From Gemmata sp051859125 (GTDB taxonomy: Bacteria; Planctomycetota; Planctomycetia; Gemmatales; Gemmataceae): a DNA stretch of 64,000 bases. Within the stretch, counting starts at the first letter, position 1. The number at the start of each line of letters is the position of its first letter. Location: positions 1-64,000 of the forward strand of contig NZ_JBHYGG010000258.1 in the NCBI RefSeq assembly GCF_051859125.1. Direction: 5' to 3'. Below, piece after piece: positions 16,954-24,489 of the stretch. The position numbers were made by a program, and so were the translations under genes. The notes below the pieces were generated by a model. It ran no database searches and was not told the origin of the DNA. It saw nothing but the letters and a program-made list of their open reading frames with translations.

Positions 16954-19041
16954 TCAGTGGTTGAACAGGAACTCGGTGCTGTTGAGCAGCGCCCACGCGA
17001 GGTCCTCGGCGGCGGCGCGGCGGCTCGCGGGGAGCTTGCGCAGGTGCCTCACGCCCACCCCGCTCTCGGCGGCCGTCGGGGGCCGCGAGAAGAAGGTCAG
17101 GTACAGCTCCTCGACCAGCTTCGCGTCGTCCTTCTGCTCGCGCACGAGCCGCGACACGGTCCCGGCCTCGTGGGTGAGTTTCGCCTGGATGTCCGGCGAG
17201 TTCAGCAGGTTCAGCACCTGCGACACGCTCGGCTCCTTGCCCCGCTCGCAGTCGCACGCGGTCACGCGGCTGGGCCGGCCGAACAGCTTCAGGAAGTCGC
17301 TCCGGGCCTTGCTGTCCCACAGTTGCACCGCCCGCGTCACCCCCGGCGAGCCCTGGAACTTCTCGGGCACGCCGAGCGACTGGCACATCATGTCGAGCAG
17401 CACCTCGGCGTCGGGCCGCTTGAAGTACGCCCGCGAGAAGTTCCGCTCGTCGCGCTCGTTCGTGTCGTTCGGGGCGGTCGTCGTCTGGTACACGCGCGAC
17501 GCGGTCACCGCGACGATCAGCTTCCGCACGTCGTACTTGCTCTCGACCACGAACTTCGCGAGCCCGTCGAGCAGTTCCGGGTTGCTCGGCGGGTTGGTGG
17601 CCCGCACGTCGTCCACCGGCTCGACCAGCCCGCGGCCGAGGAGCCAGCCCCAGACGCGGTTCGAGAGGTTGCGGGCGAAGAACGGGTTGTCGGGCCGGGT
17701 CATCCACTCGGCGAGCGGCACGCGGCGGTCGCCGGTCGGGTCCGCCGCGGGCATCTCGCCGCCGAGGGCGTATGCGAACACCGGCTTGTTGGTCCGCGGG
17801 TTGGTCGTGGTGCCGGTCGCGAAGAACGCCGTCATGCCGTAGTAGTCGGTCTGCTTCCACCGGTCGAACGGGTGGTGGTGGCACTCGGCGCAGGTGATCC
17901 GCACGCCGAGGAACACCTGCGACACGGCGCTCGCGGTCTCGCCGGGCTTGGTCATCACCTTGAAGAAGTTCGCCGGGCCGACCTCGGCGACCGGCCCCTC
18001 GGCCGTGACCAACTCGCGGGCGAACTCGTCGAACGGCTTGTTGTTCGCGATCGCGCCGCGGACCCACTTGTAGTAGAGGTGCGCCCGCTGGTGCCCGAGC
18101 GGCCCGCGGTCCACGCGGAGCAGGTCGGCCCAGCGCATCGCCCACAGGTCGGCGAACTCGGGGCGGTCCAGCAGCGATTCCACCAGCTTCGCACGCTTGT
18201 CCCTGGCGGCGTCAGCGAGGAACGCCCGCGCCTCGGCCGCGGTCGGCAGCGTGCCGGTCAGGTCGAGGAACACGCGGCGGAGGAACTCGGCGTCGTCGCA
18301 CAGGCCCGACGGCGCGACGTTCAGCTTGGCGAGCTTCGCGTCCACCAGCTTGTCGATGAAGTTGAGCTGCGGTTGGTTGTTCTTCACCAGCGCGCCCGGC
18401 CGCGGCACCAGCACGCTGAAGACGTTCACCTCGCCGAGGTACGCGGCCATCACGGTCGCCTCGCCGGGCACATCGCGGGTGGTGACGAGCCCGTTCGGGT
18501 CCACCACGGCGACCGCGTCGGCGTTCGACTGGAACCGGGCGTGGCGGGTCACGTCCTTCTCGGCCCCGTCGGAGTACCGGGCCGTCACCTTGAGTTGCTG
18601 GGCGGCGTTCTGGCCCATGACCCGCTCGCGGGGCTCGACCGTCAACGCGACGACGTGCGGGGCGTCGTGCGCGCCGAACGGCATCCCGGCGGCGATCCAG
18701 TTGCGGACGACGCGGTAGTCCTCGCCGCCGAAGGCGAGCTTGGTGCCGCCGCCGTGCGGGGTGCGGCCGGTGCCCTTCCGCAGGAGCAGGCTGTCGTCGG
18801 GGGACGCGGGGAAGGTGCGGCGGCCGCGGCCCTCCTTGGTGAGCGCGGCGTAGTCGGCCTCCGGGTCGGACCCGAGGACGGACAGCTTGAACCCGCCCTG
18901 CCCCTCGGCCTTGGCGTGGCAGCCGGACGCGCTGCACCCGTACCGCCCGAGGATCGGGAGGATGTCGTTCTCGAAGTGGAACTCCGCGGCCCGTGCGGTC
19001 GCGGGGGCGGCGAGGGCCAGGATGGTGAGGCAGAACCGCAT
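16954..19041 (-). CDS. Cytochrome-c-like/DUF1549/DUF1553 protein (planctomycete type)
   Basis: A 695-aa secreted protein. After a signal peptide (about 1-18) comes FENDILPILGRYGCSASGCH, a Cys-x4-Cys-His variant of the planctomycete cytochrome C region. A bacterial Ig-like region (VEPRERVMGQNAAQQLKV to about 210) follows, then DUF1549 (FIDKLVDAKLAKLNVAPSG, FLRRVFLDLTGTLPT, FADLWAMRWADLLRV) and DUF1553 (WMTRPDNPFFARNLSNRVWG, ASRVYQTT, ALLNSTEFLFNH at the end). It is the first gene of the minus-strand operon with the serine hydrolase and DUF1501. A single CxxxxCH suggests altered or absent haem binding; function is unknown. Confidence 0.92.
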   Translation of the reverse strand: MRFCLTILALAAPATARAAEFHFENDILPILGRYGCSASGCHAKAEGQGGFKLSVLGSDPEADYAALTKEGRGRRTFPASPDDSLLLRKGTGRTPHGGGTKLAFGGEDYRVVRNWIAAGMPFGAHDAPHVVALTVEPRERVMGQNAAQQLKVTARYSDGAEKDVTRHARFQSNADAVAVVDPNGLVTTRDVPGEATVMAAYLGEVNVFSVLVPRPGALVKNNQPQLNFIDKLVDAKLAKLNVAPSGLCDDAEFLRRVFLDLTGTLPTAAEARAFLADAARDKRAKLVESLLDRPEFADLWAMRWADLLRVDRGPLGHQRAHLYYKWVRGAIANNKPFDEFARELVTAEGPVAEVGPANFFKVMTKPGETASAVSQVFLGVRITCAECHHHPFDRWKQTDYYGMTAFFATGTTTNPRTNKPVFAYALGGEMPAADPTGDRRVPLAEWMTRPDNPFFARNLSNRVWGWLLGRGLVEPVDDVRATNPPSNPELLDGLAKFVVESKYDVRKLIVAVTASRVYQTTTAPNDTNERDERNFSRAYFKRPDAEVLLDMMCQSLGVPEKFQGSPGVTRAVQLWDSKARSDFLKLFGRPSRVTACDCERGKEPSVSQVLNLLNSPDIQAKLTHEAGTVSRLVREQKDDAKLVEELYLTFFSRPPTAAESGVGVRHLRKLPASRRAAAEDLAWALLNSTEFLFNH

Positions 19042-19230
19042 GTGGGCGGCTCCGGGGGTGGCGGGTGCGGCGGGCGTTCGAGCGGGCGGTCGGCAAGCCG
19101 GGGGCGGCCCCGGTGGTCAGCGGCGGGAATCGAACACCTTGCTTTTACCATCTTCAGTGGGACGGGGCAACACCCCAGTTCGCAGAACGCGCGTTCGTTC
19201 GCGGACCGCGCGTCCGCGGGTTCGGGTCGG

Positions 19231-19443
19231 TCACGCCGACGGGGCGACCGGGGCGTGGGCCGGCCCCGGGGGCGCGCCGGTCGGGTCCGCCTCCGGGCGG
19301 ACCGGGTGCGGGGTCTCGGGGCGGTCCGGGGCCGGCGGGTACGGGTTGTGCGGCGCGGGCGGCGGGAACAGGCCCGGGGGCTCGTCCGTCGGGATGGTCG
19401 GTCCGGGCGGGGTCGGCTCTTCGTTGGGGTTCGGGTTCGGCAC
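19231..19443 (-). CDS. Small proline-rich protein
   Basis: A 70-aa protein starting at a GTG with GAGGAG about six bases upstream. The sequence is almost wholly Pro/Asn/Glu with repeats such as NPNPNEEPTPPGP, with no Cys and no membrane segment, so it is probably disordered. A longer open frame to 19968 exists, but only this part has a ribosome binding site and a coherent composition. It lies downstream of another small hydrophilic gene (19524-19778) on the same strand. Function unknown. Confidence 0.6.
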   Translation of the reverse strand: MPNPNPNEEPTPPGPTIPTDEPPGLFPPPAPHNPYPPAPDRPETPHPVRPEADPTGAPPGPAHAPVAPSA

Positions 19444-19523
19444 GTGTGTCTCCTCGACTGGTGGAATGAAGAAGGCACGCGAAGTCGCGTGCCTGGGCGG
19501 AGCGCTCGGGTGTGATTCGCACG

Positions 19524-19778
19524 TCAACTTCGGTCGGGGTCTTCGCCCTTCGGGCGGCTCGCGTTGTTCCCCGGGTCGGCGCGCTCGTCCTTGTTGGTGT
19601 CGCGCCCGGCCACGGTGCGGGCGGCCGGACCTTCGTCGTGCGCCGCCTGCCCGCGGCTCTGGCCGCCCGGGTTCCCCATGCTCTCGTTGCCCTTGCCCTG
19701 GTCCCCCGGGTCGGGGGTCGGGTAGCCAGCGGTCTGGCTCGGCTCGGTCGGGGGGACCTGTTTCCGTTGCTCGACCAC
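19524..19778 (-). CDS. Small hydrophilic protein
   Basis: An 84-aa protein with a GTG start and AGGAG seven bases upstream. It is rich in Gly, Asp, Asn, Gln and Lys, with no hydrophobic core (segments DQGKGNESMGNPGGQSRGQ and KDERADPGNNASRPKGEDP), similar in composition to desiccation- or stress-related disordered proteins. That resemblance is one of composition only. It is probably cotranscribed with the small Pro-rich gene 80 bases downstream. Confidence 0.6.
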   Translation of the reverse strand: MVEQRKQVPPTEPSQTAGYPTPDPGDQGKGNESMGNPGGQSRGQAAHDEGPAARTVAGRDTNKDERADPGNNASRPKGEDPDRS

Positions 19779-19907
19779 GGGGAGGCTCCTGTGCCGCGAG
19801 CGGGCCGACGGGTTGACGGCCCCGCTCGCGACACCGAGCCCGATGCAAACCTGGTGCCGCCGGAACCGGCAGCCGGGGCGAGGGGAAGGGTGCGTGTCGG
19901 CGAATTG

Positions 19908-19982
19908 GGCGAGCGGGGGACGTGAGTCCCCCGGTGAATGAGAATCGCGGTTCTACCGGGGGACTCACGTCCCCCGCTCGCC
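19908..19982. repeat. Perfect 28-bp inverted repeat with internal palindromes
   Basis: Positions 19908-19935 are exactly complementary to 19955-19982 (19-base loop). Each arm also contains its own GGGGGACGTGAGTCCCCC-type palindrome, so a three-hairpin (cruciform-like) fold is possible as an alternative. It lies between the subtilisin gene and the small hydrophilic gene. Confidence 0.9.
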
Positions 19983-20037
19983 AAGATGTCCAAAGGAAGT
20001 GTCACACCCGACGCATGACTGCGGTGCGGGTGCGGCG

Positions 20038-20856
20038 TCACGGCGCGGCCGGGGCCGGCCCCTGGCGGCTGCGGAACATCCAGTACAGGATCGTCTTGAT
20101 CTCGAACGGCTTCAGGTCGGGCTTGAGGGAGAGGATGCGGGCGGCGATCCCGGCGAGGTGCGGGGTCGCCCAGCTCGTCGCCGGCTCGCGGGCGAACGGC
20201 CCCAGGTACCCCCGGCCGTGCGCCTGGAACTCGACGTGGTCGTGCAGCCGGTACGCGAAATCGAGCGGGTCCGCGAACACCCCCTTGTCCACCGAGATGA
20301 GCGGGGTCGCGAACGCGGCCGGGAAGCTCCGGGTGATCGGGTGCTCGTTGTGCGCCGCCGCGAACACCAGCACGTCGCGGAAGTACGCCTCCTCGATCGC
20401 CCGCAGCAACTGCTGCCGCCGCGGGAGCTGTTGCAGCTTGTGCTCGGGCACCCCGAGCGACAGGTTCACCACCTTCACCTTCCACACGTCGATCGCGTGC
20501 CGCAGCGCCGCGATGACGGTCTCGACCTCGCAGCTCCCGGTCGGGCCGAACACGTCGGCCGAGTACAGCTTGGCCCCGGGCGCGAGCGTCAGGATGATGT
20601 CGGCGACGGTGGTGCCGTGCGGGCTCGACTGGTGCCCGGTGTACGCGGCCGGCGGGCCGGTCGGGGCGAACACCGCCCCCTCGATCGGCAGGATCGGCGT
20701 GCCGGCGGCGGCGAACTTCGCTTCGAGGACCGACCGCTCGACGCCCGAGTCGACGACGGCGACGGTGACACCCGCGCCGGTGGCGCGCGGGTCGCTCAGG
20801 ATGCGGTCCGGGGTGAGCTTGGCGAACAGTTCGTCGAACACCGTCGGCTCGGTCAT
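20038..20856 (-). CDS. Subtilisin-like serine peptidase (S8)
   Basis: A 272-aa S8 protease without a signal peptide. The triad is visible: Asp36 in VTVAVVDSGVE, His80 in SSPHGTTVADI, Ser228 in PATSWATPHLAG, with Asn170 (AAAHNEH) in the oxyanion position. The Ser block ATSWATPHL departs slightly from the usual GTSMATPH. The start at 20856 is preferred to one eight codons upstream. No propeptide is seen, so an intracellular or regulatory role is more likely than a digestive one. The upstream neighbour on the same strand is a response regulator, separated by a repeat. Confidence 0.88.
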   Translation of the reverse strand: MTEPTVFDELFAKLTPDRILSDPRATGAGVTVAVVDSGVERSVLEAKFAAAGTPILPIEGAVFAPTGPPAAYTGHQSSPHGTTVADIILTLAPGAKLYSADVFGPTGSCEVETVIAALRHAIDVWKVKVVNLSLGVPEHKLQQLPRRQQLLRAIEEAYFRDVLVFAAAHNEHPITRSFPAAFATPLISVDKGVFADPLDFAYRLHDHVEFQAHGRGYLGPFAREPATSWATPHLAGIAARILSLKPDLKPFEIKTILYWMFRSRQGPAPAAP

Positions 20857-20873
20857 GAGGGTACCAGCAAGAC

Positions 20874-20971
20874 TAACCACAGAGGCACAGGGGCACAGAG
20901 AAGACGGGAGGGAAATGTCCGGTCCTCGAATCGCCTCCTGCCTTCACTGTGCCTCTGTGCCTCTGTGGTTA
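20874..20971. repeat. CCACAGAGGCACAG-type inverted repeat
   Basis: Positions 20874-20890 are exactly complementary to 20955-20971 (17 bp), with further partial pairing inwards. The same word family recurs at 35178-35276. It separates the response-regulator and subtilisin genes. Confidence 0.85.
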
Positions 20972-20982
20972 ATGTTCCGCCG

Positions 20983-22191
20983 TCACATTCCGGTGAGGCC
21001 GTCGAGGAGCTTCCGCAGGTCGGTGACCATCCGCACGCAGTGCTCGACCGCGACCGGGCCGTGCCGCACCGCGAGCGCCCGGACGGCCTCGACCAGCCGC
21101 AGCGTCGTCTCCGGGTCGGCGGTCGCGTTGGCGTCGATGGCCAGCCCCGCCCGCAACTGCTCCATCGCGGCCGGGAGCGGGTGGGCAGCCGCGGGGAGCG
21201 CGTCGGTCACCCCCGCGGTCGCCCGCAGCGCCGCGTCGACGGCGTCGAAGAGTAATCGGCTCGTCTGCCGCTCGGCGAGCGCGCGGCGGAGCAGATCGGC
21301 CCCGATTTCCGTCGCGGACCCCAGGAGCGAGCGGTCGGCCGGCGTGAACCCCGGGGCGGGCTTGTCGAAGAGTTCCAGCACGACGGACGTGCCGCCCCCG
21401 ACCGGCAGCGGCGCGGCGAGGATCGACTGCCGCCCGACCTCGAAGGCCGTCAACTCGACGGCCCCGTCGGTGAGCACCTCCGGCCCGCTCACCAGCATCG
21501 GCTCCTGGTGGCTCACGACGCTCGCCGCCAGCGACCGCGAGAACGCGACCCCCACGGCCGGGTGCGCCTCGCCCGCCGGATTGTACGCGGAGAGCGCCTC
21601 GGTGCCGTCCGGTCCCAGGTGTCGCACGACCAGCGCGCCGTCGGTCGCGCCGGTGGCGCGGATGAGGAACCGCAGCAGCGCCCGCACGGCCTCGGGCAGC
21701 GGCACCGGATCGTTGAACGCCGCGGCCGTGCGGACGAGCGGGAGCACGTTCTCGACGGCCGTGCGGAACTCGGTCGCGGCGCGGTTCAGGGCGCGGGCGT
21801 GGCGGGCCGGGCGGATGCGGTCGAGCTGGTGCCGCACCGACTTCAGGAACGTCTCGCGGTTCAGGTCGGCGTTCTTGTCGAGGTAGTCGCGGACCCCCAT
21901 GCGGAGCGCCTGGAGCGGCGTGGCGATCCCGGCGAACCCGGTGACGAGGATGGCGACGACGTCCGGCTGGAACTCGACGATGTCTTCGAGGAGCCGCAGC
22001 CCGTCGCTGCCGGACCCGAGGTTCCAGTCGAGGATCGCGAGGTCGATGGGCCGCTCGCTGGCGACGCGCAGGGCGCTCTCGGCGTCGGCCGCGGCGAACA
22101 CGGCGACGCCCAGGCCCGACGACGCGAGCCACTCCTGGAACGTGCGGCGGACGGACTCCTCGTCGTCCACAATGAGAACGGTTTCGCTCAT
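20983..22191 (-). CDS. Response regulator with receiver domain and GAF-like domain
   Basis: A 402-aa protein. Residues 1-120 form a CheY-like receiver: acidic pair D9/D10, phospho-acceptor D55 in LAILDWNLG, T84 in ILVTG and K106 in YLDKN. Residues about 155-300 resemble a GAF domain (ALLRFLIRATGATDGALVVRHLG, QSILAAPLPVGGGTSVVLELF). The last 90 residues are alpha-helical and unassigned. There is no DNA-binding or kinase domain, so output is probably through protein contacts or the GAF ligand. No histidine kinase is adjacent, which makes it an orphan. It is divergent from cbiX, 57 bases away. Confidence 0.85.
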   Translation of the reverse strand: MSETVLIVDDEESVRRTFQEWLASSGLGVAVFAAADAESALRVASERPIDLAILDWNLGSGSDGLRLLEDIVEFQPDVVAILVTGFAGIATPLQALRMGVRDYLDKNADLNRETFLKSVRHQLDRIRPARHARALNRAATEFRTAVENVLPLVRTAAAFNDPVPLPEAVRALLRFLIRATGATDGALVVRHLGPDGTEALSAYNPAGEAHPAVGVAFSRSLAASVVSHQEPMLVSGPEVLTDGAVELTAFEVGRQSILAAPLPVGGGTSVVLELFDKPAPGFTPADRSLLGSATEIGADLLRRALAERQTSRLLFDAVDAALRATAGVTDALPAAAHPLPAAMEQLRAGLAIDANATADPETTLRLVEAVRALAVRHGPVAVEHCVRMVTDLRKLLDGLTGM

Positions 22192-22248
22192 GCGGGCATA
22201 TCATACGCACGGCGGCCGCCGGGGCCGCGCGGCGTCTACACTATCATC

Positions 22249-22623
22249 ATGACCCCACGCACCCCCGCACTGCTGCTGATCGCGCACGGGAGCCGCCGCC
22301 CGGAGGCGAACGCCGACCTGTGCCACGTCGCCGACGCGCTCAAGGCCCGCGGCCGCTACTCACTCGTTCAGGTGTCGTACCTGGAACTCGCCGAGCCCGA
22401 CATCGAGGGCGGCGGCGTGCTGTGCGTCGAAGCGGGCGCGACCGAGGTGATCCTGCTGCCGTACTTCCTCTCGCCGGGCAAGCACGTCGCCGAGGACCTG
22501 ACCGCCGCCCGCGACCGGCTTTCGGCGCGCTTCCCCGCGGTGCAGTTCGCCCTCGCCGAACCGCTCGGCCGCCACCCGCTGATCCTCGACGTGCTCGAGC
22601 AACGGGCGGGGGAAGTGGGCTGA
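22249..22623 (+). CDS. cbiX: CbiX/SirB-type sirohydrochlorin chelatase
   Basis: A 124-aa class II chelatase, the short single-domain form, which inserts Co or Fe/Ni into sirohydrochlorin or related tetrapyrroles. Motifs are LLLIAHGSRRPEAN with the metal-binding His at about 14, and VILLPYFLSPGKHVAEDL with a second His at about 79. The start ATG is chosen because the first strand (PALLLIAHGS) begins eight residues in. No other tetrapyrrole gene lies nearby. The metal cannot be told from sequence; the short form occurs in both cobalamin and sirohaem pathways. Confidence 0.85.
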   Translation: MTPRTPALLLIAHGSRRPEANADLCHVADALKARGRYSLVQVSYLELAEPDIEGGGVLCVEAGATEVILLPYFLSPGKHVAEDLTAARDRLSARFPAVQFALAEPLGRHPLILDVLEQRAGEVG

Positions 22624-22652
22624 CCCGGGGCGGTCGGATTGGTACTCTCGAG

Positions 22653-22714
22653 TGGGGCAGGCATTCGTGCCTGCCTCCAGACGCCTTCGGAGGCAGGCAC
22701 GAATGCCTGCCCCA
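22653..22714. repeat. Perfect 26-bp GGCAGGCATTCGTGCCTGCC inverted repeat
   Basis: Positions 22653-22678 are exactly complementary to 22689-22714 with a 10-base loop. Each arm contains a smaller palindrome. It lies between convergent genes (cbiX and DUF1464). A degenerate half-copy (GAGGCAGGCAAGCATGTCTGCCCCA) lies at about 116-141. Confidence 0.9.
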
Positions 22715-22763
22715 CCGAACCCAACCAGCCACGGGCTGTGTCCCACGCCCCTTCGGGTCGCGG

Positions 22764-23783
22764 CTACCCGAACCACACCCGCACCTCGGCCGCGCGGGGG
22801 TGCGTGAGCCAGTCGAGCGCGGTGCCGGACGACTCGCGGAGCTTCAGCGAGTCGACCACCTTCGCGAACGCGCCGCCGGCCAGCCCGTTGGCGATCACCG
22901 CCGCGCCCTGTGCGGCGTGCTTCACCCACGCGCCCGGGAGGTCGCCCGCGTAGTGCAACTTCAAGAAACTCGTTGGCAACTCGCCGAGCGCCTGTTGAAC
23001 GAGGTCCGGGTCGGTCCGGAGCAGGCTGCCGCCGTAGTAGATGTGCTGAATGCCGTGGACGTTGAGCATCCCGAACACCGTCTTCGTGAACGCCTCGCGG
23101 AACGCCGCCCGGCCGACCTCGCGGTCCGGCGCGTCGGCGACCCCGCCCCGGAACAGGTCAGCCTTCGCGAGCGGCGACAGCAGGTACGCGGCCTCGCCGT
23201 CCCACGCGCCGCCGGACCGCGGGCCGATCATCCCGGCCGTGCCGCCGGCCCCGTCCACGATCTGCCGGTCCTTGAGAACGACGACTGCGGTGAACGCCGA
23301 GCCGAACTCGACCACCGCGGCCGGCTCGTCGCTGTCGTGCCGCGCGAGGGCCAGCGCCGCCACGCACAGCTTGTCGGCGGTGCCGAGATCGACCTTGTTC
23401 AGCTTGCGGTGAGCGGGGACCGTGGGGAGGTGAATGACGCCCGGCAGGAACACCACCGGCAGGCCCGAGTCGCGGAGCGCCCGGCACACCGCGGTGAACC
23501 CGCCGACGCCGCGGGCGCTGCCCCGCTCGTCGGGCCGCACGAGAGACATGAGTTCGAGGTGCGCGTCGGTGCAGTCGGCGGCGCGAACGAGCGGCAGGCC
23601 GTAGCCCGACGGGCCGGCGATCACGTCGAACGGGCCGTGCTCGCGGAGCCACTGAACGGGCAGCGTCGGGTCGGCGCGCAACTCGTCCGGCTCGAACCGC
23701 ACCTGCGCGACCGCGCTCCGCTCGTCAATGGCGAGGACGTCGAGCGAACTGGTCCCGGGGTCACACCCCGCCACGCGGATCAT
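22764..23783 (-). CDS. DUF1464 family protein (ASKHA/sugar-kinase-like fold)
   Basis: A 339-aa protein related to the actin/hexokinase ATPase fold. The N-terminal phosphate-1-like motif is CDPGTSSLDV, with later VVEFGSAFTAVVVLKD (phosphate 2-like) and HIYYGGSLL. DUF1464 proteins are mostly archaeal and also occur in planctomycetes and methylotrophs; no biochemical role is established. The ATG lies 23 bases inside the end of the PEP-CTERM gene, so the two are probably cotranscribed. Given the C1 genes about 4 kb away, a link to tetrahydromethanopterin metabolism is possible but speculative. Confidence 0.8.
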   Translation of the reverse strand: MIRVAGCDPGTSSLDVLAIDERSAVAQVRFEPDELRADPTLPVQWLREHGPFDVIAGPSGYGLPLVRAADCTDAHLELMSLVRPDERGSARGVGGFTAVCRALRDSGLPVVFLPGVIHLPTVPAHRKLNKVDLGTADKLCVAALALARHDSDEPAAVVEFGSAFTAVVVLKDRQIVDGAGGTAGMIGPRSGGAWDGEAAYLLSPLAKADLFRGGVADAPDREVGRAAFREAFTKTVFGMLNVHGIQHIYYGGSLLRTDPDLVQQALGELPTSFLKLHYAGDLPGAWVKHAAQGAAVIANGLAGGAFAKVVDSLKLRESSGTALDWLTHPRAAEVRVWFG

Positions 23784-24414
23784 GTGCTCGCACCTTGGTG
23801 AGCCGCTGGCGGAGCGCCCGCAGTCCGAGCGGCAGGAGCGCGATCGCCCCGAGGAGCAGGCTCGCGGGCTCGGGGTTCGCCACGGTCACCCGCGGGGCGA
23901 CGGACAGCGAGAACACGGCCGCGGCCCCGTCCTCGGTCGTCTCCACCCGCAGGACGTACTCGTGAGCGCCGAGGTTCGTGCGGGCGAAGAACGGCTCGCG
24001 GAGCCAGTAGTCGCCGACCTCGATGTTGTGGTACGGGTTCGTCCACCGGCCGTCCCACTCGCGGTGGTCCCACCGGTCCACGGCCTGGCCGTCGACCCGC
24101 AGCGCGCCGGCCCGGCCCGACGCGGTGTCCGTCACGGTCACGGAGACGCTGAACAGCGTGCTCGAATCGTAGCCGGCGACCGCTTGCGGGCCGCCCGGGA
24201 GCCCGAACCGCGCGAACCCGAGTTCGACGCTGCCGCCCGGCGCGAGTTGAAGGTTCCCCTGCGTGTCGAACGCGAGTTCGAGCGGGCCGGGCGACGGCGC
24301 ACCGGGGGTTTGTTGCGTGGCGACCGAAACGCTGAAGGCGATCGGGCCGGCGGCCGCGGTCGCCGGGCCGCCGATCATCGCGAGCAATGCACAGACTAAG
24401 ATCCGAACAGACAT
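23761..24414 (-). CDS. PEP-CTERM sorted surface protein
   Basis: A 217-aa secreted protein with a signal peptide (1-20, ending AAAG), a beta-rich domain, and a C-terminal sorting signal NPEPASLLLGAIALLPLG followed by a basic cluster (RALRQRLTKVR). This is the PEP-CTERM layout recognised by exosortase, which removes the tail and exports the protein to the surface or matrix. No exosortase is in the window. The basic tail is longer than usual (about 20 residues). The 3' end overlaps the start of the DUF1464 gene. Confidence 0.85.
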   Translation of the reverse strand: MSVRILVCALLAMIGGPATAAAGPIAFSVSVATQQTPGAPSPGPLELAFDTQGNLQLAPGGSVELGFARFGLPGGPQAVAGYDSSTLFSVSVTVTDTASGRAGALRVDGQAVDRWDHREWDGRWTNPYHNIEVGDYWLREPFFARTNLGAHEYVLRVETTEDGAAAVFSLSVAPRVTVANPEPASLLLGAIALLPLGLRALRQRLTKVRAHDPRGGV

Positions 24415-24489
24415 TTGCCGCTCCGGGTGAACGTGGGCGGCGGAAGATAGAGCGACCGCGGGGTCCGCGTCAACCCGGATTGTGGGGCC

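Noticed and set aside
15772..19515. 1247-codon plus-strand open frame
   Set aside because: Lies antisense to the serine hydrolase and DUF1553 genes, which have clear motifs; composition is His/Arg/Val-rich shadow sequence.
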